This document shows, one piece after another, positions 16,967-25,103 of a DNA stretch of 64,000 nt. Numbering within the stretch: position 1 is the first letter of the stretch; every line of letters begins with the position of its first letter. Both the position numbers and the translations under genes were made by a program. The notes below the pieces were generated by a model that was not told where the DNA came from, ran no database searches, and saw only the letters and a list, made by a program, of their open reading frames with translations. This stretch comes from Atopobiaceae bacterium (lineage in GTDB: Bacteria > Actinomycetota > Coriobacteriia > Coriobacteriales > Atopobiaceae), in assembly GCA_017941705.1 (NCBI GenBank), contig JAGAVX010000138.1:1-64000 (forward strand). The letters are read 5' to 3'.

Positions 16967-17755
16967 GTGGGAACCGTTTTCACGCATGACATGTGGTACT
17001 GGCCGGCAGAGCGCACGCGCACCTTGCATATCTATCTGCCCGACGGATACGAGCACTCGTCCGAACGCTACCCGGTCATGTACTTCTTTGACGGCCACAA
17101 CCTGTTCTTTGACCACATGGCCACCTACGGCAAGAGCTGGGGCCTCAAGGGCTTCCTCGACCGGTGGGAGAAGCCCCTCATCATCGTCGGCATGGAATGC
17201 AGTCACGAGGGAGACGCGCGCCTCGACGAGTATTGCCCCTACGACAGTCGCATGTTCGGCCGCCAGATTCGCGGCATGGGCGAACAGACCTTCCAATGGA
17301 TCATCGGTGACGTCAAGCCTTGGGCGGACGCGAACCTGCGCACCTGGAGCCATCGCGAGGCGACGGGAATCGGCGGGTCGAGCATGGGCGGACTCATGAG
17401 CCTTTACGGCATCCTCGCGCACAATGACGTGTTCTCGAAGGCGGCCTGCCTCTCGACGGGCGTCCGCATCTGGTCTCGTCAGCTGAATCGCGAGCTGGGC
17501 AAGGCTCACATCAACCCCGACACGCGCATCTACCTGTCATGGGGCGAGCACGAGGCCGGTCGCCACAGCGCCGGCATAGACCCGGCCCGTGAGAGCCCCG
17601 AGGCCAAGGCTGAGCTCGCATACATCAGGAAGCTCGAGGCCACAGGCGCCGACACCTACTGCTACTTCCAGCCCGGCGGGCGCCATTGCGAGGAGGACTG
17701 GGAGCGCCAGAACGGTCGCTACCTTGACTACCTCTGGCTCGACCGCAGGTGGTAG
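16967..17755 (+). CDS. Alpha/beta hydrolase, esterase D/enterochelin-esterase-like
   Basis: The 262-residue protein has the esterase (PF00756) layout: N-terminal strand RTLHIYLPDGY, then VMYFFDGHNLF, and the nucleophile elbow GIGGSSMGGLMS with S139. A late His in PGGRHCEEDW is the likely catalytic base, and the acid is probably the Glu or Asp in SWGEHEAG. Substrate is unknown; family members act on acyl or feruloyl esters or S-formylglutathione. The start is a GTG with GGGAGG five bases upstream. It is followed 87 bp later by the rhomboid gene on the same strand. Confidence 0.8.
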   Translation: MGTVFTHDMWYWPAERTRTLHIYLPDGYEHSSERYPVMYFFDGHNLFFDHMATYGKSWGLKGFLDRWEKPLIIVGMECSHEGDARLDEYCPYDSRMFGRQIRGMGEQTFQWIIGDVKPWADANLRTWSHREATGIGGSSMGGLMSLYGILAHNDVFSKAACLSTGVRIWSRQLNRELGKAHINPDTRIYLSWGEHEAGRHSAGIDPARESPEAKAELAYIRKLEATGADTYCYFQPGGRHCEEDWERQNGRYLDYLWLDRRW

Positions 17756-17842
17756 GCCGGCACGCAGCGCAACGACCGCGGGGCTGCATCCAAAAGACCT
17801 GCTACCATACATGCAGGTTAACCGCTCCCCGAAGGGATTGAC

Positions 17843-18457
17843 ATGACCGGAGCAAACGGCATCCCACGCCTTCGCGTCACATTCAACGCACCCACGGTGC
17901 TCATCTTTGTGGCGGCATGCACGCTCGCCACCGTCCTCGGCCAGCTCTCCGCAGACAGGCTGACCATCCTGCTGTTTGCGACCTACCGGTCATCCCTGCT
18001 CAACCCGCTCACGTACCTGCGTCTCTTTACGCACGTACTTGGCCACAACGGTTGGGAGCACCTGTTTGGCAACATGATCTACATCCTGCTTCTGGGCCCG
18101 CTGCTCGAGGAGAAGTACGGCTCGCGGAACCTCATGCAGGTCATAGCCATCACTGCGGTGGTTACGGGAATCATCAACTCGCTGTTCTTCCCCAATCAGG
18201 CACTCTGCGGGGCAAGCGGGGTCTGCTTTGCGATGATCCTGCTCTCCTCGCTCACGAGCTTTCGCGAGGGCGAGATTCCGCTGACGTTCATCCTGGTTGC
18301 CGTTCTGTTCATCGGGCAGGAGGTCGTGCAGGGAGTCTTTGTCAGCGACAACGTCTCGAACCTCTCGCACGTGATTGGCGGGATGGTCGGCGCGGCAGTC
18401 GGCTTTGGGATGGCAGGCTCGAGCGGGAGCAACGCCCGGCGGCGGCCGCTATCGTAA
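17843..18457 (+). CDS. Rhomboid family intramembrane serine protease
   Basis: The 204-residue integral membrane protein has the rhomboid active site: the HxxxN motif at H73-N77 in WEHLFGNMIY, catalytic S125 in CGASGVCF and H176 in LSHVIGG. About six membrane helices are predicted. It should cleave membrane-anchored substrates inside the bilayer, but the substrate is unknown. The ATG has AAGGGA upstream. Its last nine bases overlap the end of the convergent fRMsr gene. Confidence 0.9.
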   Translation: MTGANGIPRLRVTFNAPTVLIFVAACTLATVLGQLSADRLTILLFATYRSSLLNPLTYLRLFTHVLGHNGWEHLFGNMIYILLLGPLLEEKYGSRNLMQVIAITAVVTGIINSLFFPNQALCGASGVCFAMILLSSLTSFREGEIPLTFILVAVLFIGQEVVQGVFVSDNVSNLSHVIGGMVGAAVGFGMAGSSGSNARRRPLS

Positions 18458-18919
18458 GTTGGGAAGAAGCTCCTCCAGCGCGCCCACGAACAGCTCGAGC
18501 CCTGCCGCATCATCCTCGTCAAAGCGCACGAGCGAAGTGCTGTCAAGGTCAAGCACGCCCATGACCTCGCCGTTCTCGTGAATCGGAATCACGACCTCGC
18601 TGTTCGACGCACTGTCACAGGCGATGTGTCCCGCGAACTCATGCACGTTTGGCACGAGCTGCGTCGCGTCTTCCTGCGCGGCAGTCCCGCAGACGCCTCT
18701 CCCCCACGCAATCCGCATGCAGGCCACCTTGCCCTGAAACGGCCCCAGTACCAGCTCGCCCGCTCCGTCATCCAGGTAGAATCCCGCCCAGCTCACGTCA
18801 GGTAGAGCCTCCATGATCAGCGCAGACGCGTTCGCAAGAATCGGCAGGCGCGCCGTCTCGCCCTCGGCAAGCGCACGCAGCTGTGCCGCCAGCAGCTGAT
18901 AGTCAGTCCCCTTGCTCAT
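18449..18919 (-). CDS. msrC: Free methionine-(R)-sulfoxide reductase (GAF domain, fRMsr)
   Basis: The 156-residue GAF-domain protein has three cysteines, C67, C77 and C101, with exactly the spacing (10 and 24) of the catalytic Cys84, Cys94 and Cys118 of E. coli YebR/fRMsr. It should reduce free methionine-(R)-sulfoxide in the cytoplasm. The ATG overlaps the stop of the upstream thpR gene (ATGA), so the two form a coupled pair. Its 3' end overlaps the rhomboid gene on the other strand. Confidence 0.88.
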   Translation of the reverse strand: MSKGTDYQLLAAQLRALAEGETARLPILANASALIMEALPDVSWAGFYLDDGAGELVLGPFQGKVACMRIAWGRGVCGTAAQEDATQLVPNVHEFAGHIACDSASNSEVVIPIHENGEVMGVLDLDSTSLVRFDEDDAAGLELFVGALEELLPNLR

Positions 18920-19485
18920 ACAAGCATCCCCATTCCCTCAGAGTCATCCAAAAGCTCCCAGCGTAGGGTCACACGATGTACCGGCTCGTAGCGTGGGCGT
19001 TCTCCACTGAGGTCGGAGCTGAACAGCGTCACCGTATCGATGACACCCCGCTCGACGACCGGCGTCGGCAAGAGCCCGCCGGTGAGATCGGCCCGGCGCA
19101 TCAGCGTGACGTGCGGTGCAAACGCCGTGCTGTCGTAGACGAGGCCATGGTCCGCCAAGCTCTCGCGAACGTCCCCCGCAAGGCCGCCCAACTCGTCGAC
19201 GCCTCGGGCAAAGCCCTGCCAGAGCGTGGCCTTGTGGGCCCTCCCAAACGACCCGAGCGGTCCAAACGCCACGGCAATCGGAGGCTGCAGCGCACAAGCC
19301 TCGTCAAGCGCGGCGCACGCGTCGTCAACGCGTGCCACCGGAACCTCGCCCAAAAATGCCAGCGTCAGATGAAAGCTGCCAGGGGCCACATAGCGTCCGC
19401 TCACGTGATCGCGCAGCAACGCCGACGTCTCGCCGAGTGCCTCCATCATGGCATCGGGCAGTTCGGCTGCCACAAAGAGCCTCAT
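18916..19485 (-). CDS. thpR: RNA 2',3'-cyclic phosphodiesterase (ThpR/LigT, 2H family)
   Basis: The 189-residue protein has both HxTx motifs of the 2H phosphoesterases: HLTL at 39-42 and HVTL at 125-128. It starts MRLFVAAELPD, as usual for the family. It should open 2',3'-cyclic phosphates at RNA ends; the in vivo role is not well known. It overlaps the next gene, fRMsr, by four bases. It is divergent from the asparaginase gene with 173 bp between. Confidence 0.88.
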   Translation of the reverse strand: MRLFVAAELPDAMMEALGETSALLRDHVSGRYVAPGSFHLTLAFLGEVPVARVDDACAALDEACALQPPIAVAFGPLGSFGRAHKATLWQGFARGVDELGGLAGDVRESLADHGLVYDSTAFAPHVTLMRRADLTGGLLPTPVVERGVIDTVTLFSSDLSGERPRYEPVHRVTLRWELLDDSEGMGMLV

Positions 19486-19658
19486 GTCCCACCTCCAGAG
19501 TGTCGGCTCACGGTCCCTTTAGCATAGCGAATCGCATGGGAGACAAGCCTCCCGACTCGCACGAACAGCCGCCTCCCACGGTCGCCCGACCGCGCATGCG
19601 CGTGAGATTCTCCTCAAAGCCGTTCGTCTACAATGGCTCATGCGGGACAGGAGGTCAC

Positions 19659-20660
19659 ATGAAGCGCGTATTGGTCATAGCAACCGGCGGCACCATCGCA
19701 TCGATGCCGGAGGCGGATGGGCTGGCACCCGCGCTCACCGGCACAGAGCTCGTGACGCGCGTGCCACTCATCGACGGACTCTGTCACATGGACGTCATCC
19801 AGCCCATGAACATCGACAGCACCAACATGAGGCCACGGGACTGGATGCTCATTGCGCGTGAGATCGCCACCGCATATGACCGATATGACGCGTTCGTCAT
19901 CCTGCACGGCACCGACACCATGGCATACACGGCCGCGGCACTCTCGTACCTCATCCAAGGCAGCCCCAAGCCGATCGTGCTCACCGGCTCCCAGCAGCCC
20001 ATGGCCAACCCCTTCACCGACGCCAAGCTGAACCTGTACCACAGCCTGCTCTGGGCTACGGACGACCGGAGCAGCGACGTCTGCATCGTCTTTGACGGCA
20101 AGGTCATCGCAGGAACCCGCGCACGCAAGCAGCGTACGATGAGCTTCAATGCGTTCACCAGCGTCAACTATCCCCCACTCGCCTACCTTCGCGGCGACCG
20201 AGTCGCACGCGCAGCCGGCATGCCCATCGTCGACACGCGCGAGGCGCCGCGCGTCTATGGCGAGCTCGATGACCGTGTCATCGTCATAAAGCTCACGCCC
20301 GAGCTTCGTCCCAGTATCTTTGGGCTCCTGCGCGACGACTACCGCGCGATCGTCCTTGAGACCTTTGGCATCGGAGGCATACCAGAGTACGAGGGTGGAT
20401 CCTTCCGAGAGGCCATCTTCTCATGGGTAGAGTCCGGTCGCACGCTGGTCCTGACGACGCAGGTACCTGAGGAGGGCCTTGACCTGGGCGTGTACGAGGT
20501 CGGTCGCGCCTATGCCAACCATCCCGGAATCCTGCGCGGAGACGACATGACGATCGAAGCCCTGGTCGCCAAGACCATGTGGGCACTCGGTGGCTCGCCT
20601 TCTGCCGACAAGGTCTCCGAGCGATTCTATCGTGTGATCAACCACGACCGCACAGCATAA
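19659..20660 (+). CDS. ansA: L-asparaginase, type I (cytoplasmic)
   Basis: The 333-residue protein hydrolyses asparagine to aspartate and ammonia. Catalytic motif 1 is IATGGTIAS with nucleophile T12, and motif 2 is LHGTDTMAY with T85 and D86. No signal peptide is seen, so it is a cytoplasmic type I enzyme. The ATG at 19659 sits seven bases after AGGAGG; the frame remains open far upstream but only as a shadow of the opposite-strand thpR gene. Three hairpins follow before the convergent degV gene. Confidence 0.92.
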   Translation: MKRVLVIATGGTIASMPEADGLAPALTGTELVTRVPLIDGLCHMDVIQPMNIDSTNMRPRDWMLIAREIATAYDRYDAFVILHGTDTMAYTAAALSYLIQGSPKPIVLTGSQQPMANPFTDAKLNLYHSLLWATDDRSSDVCIVFDGKVIAGTRARKQRTMSFNAFTSVNYPPLAYLRGDRVARAAGMPIVDTREAPRVYGELDDRVIVIKLTPELRPSIFGLLRDDYRAIVLETFGIGGIPEYEGGSFREAIFSWVESGRTLVLTTQVPEEGLDLGVYEVGRAYANHPGILRGDDMTIEALVAKTMWALGGSPSADKVSERFYRVINHDRTA

Positions 20661-20673
20661 AGGTACGTCCACA

Positions 20674-20834
20674 GCGTCCACAGTGGACAACTGTGGACGC
20701 TAGCAACGAAAACAGGGGCAAAATCGCGGCCGTTTCTCGTCATGAGGGCACACAGTGCGCGACTGTGTACCCTCATGACGAAAATCTGCGTCCGCAGCGT
20801 CCATAGCGGGTGACTATGGACGCTGCGGACGCAG
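20674..20834. repeat. Three consecutive hairpins between convergent ansA and degV genes
   Basis: Hairpin 1 has 10-bp arms at 20674-20683 and 20691-20700. Hairpin 2 has arms 20737-20748 and 20770-20781 (12 bp) extended inward by 20750-20756 and 20762-20768 (7 bp). Hairpin 3 has perfect 21-bp arms at 20786-20806 and 20814-20834 with a 7-base loop. Hairpins 1 and 3 share the core GCGTCCAYAG. Together they fill most of the 201-bp gap. One may terminate both genes, but three are more than needed. Confidence 0.8.
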
Positions 20835-20861
20835 TCTCACCTCGTTATTTGGATCGCACGT

Positions 20862-21707
20862 TTACGCAGTCTTGCCAAAGTAGGCCAGCAGGAAGCCGCC
20901 GGGACCCGTGTGCGTACCGATCGTGGCACCAATCGACGAAACAGGTACCTCGCCCTTTCCTTCCCACAGGTCGGGACAACTGTCGAGGAACTGCCGGACG
21001 GGCTTGTCGGAATTGCCGGTATAGCCAATGCAGAGCGGCTTGTCAAAGTCAAAGCCACCGTCCTTGCGAATGAGGTCCGCAATGATGTTACGGCCGTTCT
21101 TGAGGCCGCGAGGCTTGTCCATGACGACGATCTTACCGTCCGTGCAGGTCACGACCGGCTTGATTGCCAGAATCGTGCCCAGCGCGGCACTTACGTTGGA
21201 GATGCGGCCACCACGGCGGAGGTACTCCAGCGTGTCAAGAAGCGCCAGGAAGTGAATCTTGGCCTTGCTCTGCTCGAGCACCTCGACGATCTGATCTGCC
21301 GTGGCGCCGTCCGCAGCCATCTGCAGACCCATCTCGACCAGCAGGCGAATGCCAACGCTCACGTGCAGACTGTCCACGACGTGAATCTTGTCGGGATACT
21401 CCGTCGCGGCCGAGCAGGCGCTCTCCCATGTGCCAGAGACCCCTGACGAGATGGTGATGACGACAGCCTCGTCACCCTGTGCGACAACCTCGTCAAATGC
21501 CTGCTTGTAGCGGAACGGGGGGACCTGGCCGGTAGTGGGGTTCTCGCTACTCTCCGCCAGAAGGTTGAAGAACTGCTCGTGAGAAAGGTCGACTCCGTCA
21601 TGGTAGACGTCATTGCCAAAAGCGATGGTCAACGGAAGAACGATGAGACCCTCCATCTCACCAGGCAGAATGTCCGAGCCAGAGTCGGTGATGATGCGAA
21701 CTGCCAT
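20862..21707 (-). CDS. DegV family fatty-acid-binding protein
   Basis: The 281-residue protein has the DegV start VRIITDSGSDI, the fatty-acid-pocket segments FKQAF-like RYKQAFDEV and ISSGVSGTWESA, and the C-terminal GTHTGPGGF motif. Family members bind fatty acids and some (FakB) present them to the FakA kinase for phosphorylation. No fakA gene is nearby. The ATG at 21707 has GAGAGGTG upstream. Length is usual for the family. Confidence 0.88.
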   Translation of the reverse strand: MAVRIITDSGSDILPGEMEGLIVLPLTIAFGNDVYHDGVDLSHEQFFNLLAESSENPTTGQVPPFRYKQAFDEVVAQGDEAVVITISSGVSGTWESACSAATEYPDKIHVVDSLHVSVGIRLLVEMGLQMAADGATADQIVEVLEQSKAKIHFLALLDTLEYLRRGGRISNVSAALGTILAIKPVVTCTDGKIVVMDKPRGLKNGRNIIADLIRKDGGFDFDKPLCIGYTGNSDKPVRQFLDSCPDLWEGKGEVPVSSIGATIGTHTGPGGFLLAYFGKTA

Positions 21708-21911
21708 GTGACACCTCTCATGGTATGAATCGGGAACGCCACGAAGCGCTGGCGCAACGACTAGCCACGTTCCAACAATCATGTATTCCGTTAGCGATTC
21801 TACGACAAAGAGCCCGATATGTTGCGAACGAACACCCTCTCAGCAGAATCATCAGCCGCAACGGCACATTGCCTGGGACGCATCCCGTCACCCCAGAGAC
21901 CTCCGCGCACG

Positions 21912-22955
21912 TTACGTACGCATCGCCTGTGCCAACTGCAAGACGACAAAACGGTACTCGGCACGCTCACGATGAGCCATCACGACGTTCTCGTTTCGCT
22001 CCAGTCCGTTTATGGCTCGACGATGCTCCTCAGCCATCGCGCGGCGCCGGAGTCCGTCCCTTGCCCCATAGAGGATCGCCAGGATTGCCAACGCACCCAT
22101 AACACCACCCACGGCCAGGCCAGCCGTGGGGCCGACATGGCGATAGACACCATACAAAAGCAACGTGACCAGCGCCGGCAAACCAAGGAGGAGGACGCAC
22201 ACGGGCGCCAACGCCAACCGTACCACCTGCGGAAGCGCAGCATATCGGGCAAAGAGCGACGTCAGGGCATTGGGACCTTCGAGCAGGCCCTCCAGCAGCG
22301 CCGGTCCACACAGGATGGTGTGCAGCGCCAGCAATCCCGCCGGGAGCAACGAATAGGAGATGAGAAGGGGCTTCCAGGGGATGCGCATGCGGCAGGATTT
22401 GAGCGCCCGCCGCTCCTGCTCCAGCCGAACCTCCTCGGCAACCTGGGGAATCGCCTCTTCTGCCGAGGGAAACGCGAAGGTGAAATAGACCTCGTTTCTT
22501 AGGTAGTCATCGATCGCCGTGGCGACCTCATGCTCCGCATGATTCAGATGGCCCTGGCTTGCAAGGCCTCCCTCAATCGGAACGTGGACCCTCGCCTCTG
22601 GCCAGCTGTCGATGAATCCGTCGTGACGCTTGAGGTATTCGACTATCTGCAGGGCACAGGCGGTCTGAATTGACCTCGTTGAACGGTCGACGTCCTCACT
22701 CACGGCGCGTACCGCACGCTTCCGTTCGGCATCGAGCTCGGCGCCTCCGACCGCAACACCCGGCAGCAGCTTTTTCCAACCGTCGGCATGTTCGGCCTGA
22801 ACCCGGCTCGACAGATCCCGGACACCCTGCTCAAGGCATCCATAGCAGAAGGAGGCAAACAGGTGCTGCCCGCGATCCTCGCGCGAGGCATGCCGATAGC
22901 GCTCGTAGGAGTACACGTTTCCCGTACGTGGGACGGCTTGTAGCGTAAACGGCAT
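21912..22955 (-). CDS. Membrane protein of unknown function
   Basis: I do not recognise the family. The 347-residue protein has a soluble N-terminal half of about 190 residues containing a CYGC motif and helical, charged segments. Three or four hydrophobic stretches follow (PLLISYSLLPAGLLAL, VVRLALAPVCVLLLGLP with ALVTLLLYGVY, and AGLAVGGVMGALAILAILYG), then a basic C-terminal tail. No signal peptide is seen. The ATG at 22955 has GAGGGG five bases upstream; a GTG two codons earlier is possible. The 88-residue membrane protein gene lies 68 bp upstream on the same strand, so they may form a pair. Confidence 0.6.
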   Translation of the reverse strand: MPFTLQAVPRTGNVYSYERYRHASREDRGQHLFASFCYGCLEQGVRDLSSRVQAEHADGWKKLLPGVAVGGAELDAERKRAVRAVSEDVDRSTRSIQTACALQIVEYLKRHDGFIDSWPEARVHVPIEGGLASQGHLNHAEHEVATAIDDYLRNEVYFTFAFPSAEEAIPQVAEEVRLEQERRALKSCRMRIPWKPLLISYSLLPAGLLALHTILCGPALLEGLLEGPNALTSLFARYAALPQVVRLALAPVCVLLLGLPALVTLLLYGVYRHVGPTAGLAVGGVMGALAILAILYGARDGLRRRAMAEEHRRAINGLERNENVVMAHRERAEYRFVVLQLAQAMRT

Positions 22956-23023
22956 TTGCACCCCTCATTGAGGCCGCCGGGAGAGCTTGCGGCCTTGCGG
23001 AGAACCGGGTATGCGCAGCTGCG

Positions 23024-23290
23024 CTACTCGTCGTCCTTCTCTTGCAGAACCTTGACCGTAAGACGCGCAAAGGCGATGGAGGCCCACAGGCAGACAAGCA
23101 GTCGCACGATCGTCATGACCATAAAGCCCGTCTGTCCCATGGCCTCGACCAGCATCTGCGATTGCTCATTGGGAGAGACGATGTCAAACACGGCACTGAC
23201 GGCATAGTATCCGCAGATGACAGCACAGAACCCATTGAGGGCCAGCCGTACGGCCTTGCTCTGCATGAACGAGTTCCAGTCGTTACCCAT
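23024..23290 (-). CDS. Small membrane protein of unknown function
   Basis: The 88-residue protein has two hydrophobic segments, around LALNGFCAVICGYYAVSAVF and MVMTIVRLLVCLWASIAFA, joined by a short polar loop, and ends in a charged KVLQEKDDE tail. I know of no matching family. The ATG at 23290 has a weak ribosome site (AAGGA ten bases away). It precedes the larger membrane protein gene on the same strand. Confidence 0.55.
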   Translation of the reverse strand: MGNDWNSFMQSKAVRLALNGFCAVICGYYAVSAVFDIVSPNEQSQMLVEAMGQTGFMVMTIVRLLVCLWASIAFARLTVKVLQEKDDE

Positions 23291-23441
23291 GACGACACAT
23301 CCTTTGTTAGTAGTCGCAACACGCAAGAGTGTACCCGTTCGGCGCCCCGGCAATACGACATGTGACGCCTATGGCCACATGTCGCAACGCACACGCAACG
23401 AACCGCTCGTTCGCGATTGGCAGTCGAAATCGACCGTACTC

Positions 23442-24860
23442 CTACAGGCTCGCCAGGAACCTGTCGAGTGCCGCGCGACCAGCCTCGTCCCACTTGAACA
23501 CGCCGGCGTCCTCGAGCACCATCCCAAAGACGCGACCAATCTCGTCACGCGTGAGCGCACCCGACTCAAGCTCGGCCTCAAGCCGCGGAGGAAGGATGGC
23601 CAGGCCCATCACCTCGATGAGACCGATGTTCTCCTTCTTGACATGCCATTTGTCCTCGTGTGGGTGGAACACGCCAAGAGGATGCTCGTCGCTGGTTATG
23701 TTGCAGCGCAGGGCAAGATCCAGCTCGTACATCCCATCGCGCATGCGGCATATGGGCGTCACGGTGTTATGCGGTGTGCCGTCCGAACTCGCGGCCAGCA
23801 CACCGACCTCGGGGTCACTCCAGCCACGCCAGGCGTCGAGTACGTACACGGCCGCCTCGAGCAGCACATCGCGGTCATCGCAAGACAGGCGCAGCACCGT
23901 GAGCGGCCACTCCAGCACACCGGCTTCGACACCGAGAAACGATGATAGGGTGACACTCTCCACGACCTTCGCCCGCATCATGGGGAACTCGTGCAGGCCT
24001 CCCTGAAAGTGGTCGTGCGAGAGGATCGAGCCGCCCACGATGGGCAGGTCGGCATTGGATCCCACGAAGTAGTGCGGGAACTGGTCGACAAAGTCGAGCA
24101 GGCACGAGATCGAGGCGCGGTCCACGTGCATGGGTCTGTGCTCCGCGCTCATCGCTATGCAATGCTCCTCGAAGTAGGCGTAGGGACTGTATTGGAAGCC
24201 CCAGCGCTCACCGCCCAGCTCGATGGGCACGATGCGCAGGTTCTGCCTGGCGGGGTGGGTGCCATGGGCGTCAGCCGCCGGGCGACCCGAGTAGCCCTCG
24301 TTCTGCACGCATAGCTGACATGCCGGATAGGCCTCCCCGACAGGCGCCGCACCAGCCGCAGCGATGTCGCGAGGGTCCTTCTCGGGCTTCGACTTGTTGA
24401 TGGTGATCTCGAGGTCGCCCCAGCGGGTGGGCGTGGTCCACGCCACATTGCGGGCGATGGCGGACCGTCGTACGTAGTCGACATCGCAGCACAGTCTATA
24501 GAACCAGTCCGTCGCCGCCTTTGGCCCCCTTGCCCCAACCAGCATGTCAAAGTGCTGCGCCACCTCGGATGGCCGCGGCATGATTGCACCTATGACGCGC
24601 ATCATGATGCGGTCGCGACCGGTAGCAGAGTCCTCCGCCTGCCCGGCCGCCACTGCGGCATCGGCAAGCACCGACAGGTCTCCTTCGAAGTCGTACGCCT
24701 CGTCCAGCTCATCAAAGGGAGCCTGCGGTCCAAAGAGCCCGCAGCACTCGAGCACGCGGTTGTATGCCCATATGCGATCCTGTGGACCAACAATGCCCCT
24801 CACGGACGCATACTGCGCCAACCGCGCTGCGGCGCGTACGACCTCGCTTGCCTCGTTCAT
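23442..24860 (-). CDS. galT: UDP-glucose--hexose-1-phosphate uridylyltransferase (class II GalT)
   Basis: The 472-residue protein exchanges UMP between UDP-glucose and galactose 1-phosphate in the Leloir pathway. It has the class II (Firmicutes/actinobacterial) layout, with the active-site motif GSILSHDHFQGG (His-x-His-x-Gln) and PRPSEVAQHF near the middle. The ATG at 24860 (MNEASEVV) lines up with the usual class II start and has GGAG seven bases upstream; an ATG 27 codons earlier lacks a site. galK and galE are not in the window. It is divergent from the LTA-synthase-like gene. Confidence 0.9.
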   Translation of the reverse strand: MNEASEVVRAAARLAQYASVRGIVGPQDRIWAYNRVLECCGLFGPQAPFDELDEAYDFEGDLSVLADAAVAAGQAEDSATGRDRIMMRVIGAIMPRPSEVAQHFDMLVGARGPKAATDWFYRLCCDVDYVRRSAIARNVAWTTPTRWGDLEITINKSKPEKDPRDIAAAGAAPVGEAYPACQLCVQNEGYSGRPAADAHGTHPARQNLRIVPIELGGERWGFQYSPYAYFEEHCIAMSAEHRPMHVDRASISCLLDFVDQFPHYFVGSNADLPIVGGSILSHDHFQGGLHEFPMMRAKVVESVTLSSFLGVEAGVLEWPLTVLRLSCDDRDVLLEAAVYVLDAWRGWSDPEVGVLAASSDGTPHNTVTPICRMRDGMYELDLALRCNITSDEHPLGVFHPHEDKWHVKKENIGLIEVMGLAILPPRLEAELESGALTRDEIGRVFGMVLEDAGVFKWDEAGRAALDRFLASL

Positions 24861-25103
24861 GCCCAAACTCCGTTCACTAGGCCACCGTGCCGACAGTTTT
24901 TCGCCAGCAAAGCTCTGCAGCTGTCCCACATCAATATCCATAGAATTCTACTATGTGCCGCGCATCGTTTGCCACGGAATTGCAGTCTGAGGTCCATGCG
25001 GGTTCGCTGTGCAGGCACGCCTGCATCACAAGTGAGAGGGGTAAGCTAGGCTATGATGGCTGTTCACCATCTGATGGAGCATCTGCAACGTACGGAGTAG
25101 GTA

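Noticed and set aside
16433-17509. Tautomerase frame extended upstream to 358 codons
   Set aside because: The extra part is opposite the esterase gene, and the true start at 16780 has a ribosome site and places Pro2 correctly.
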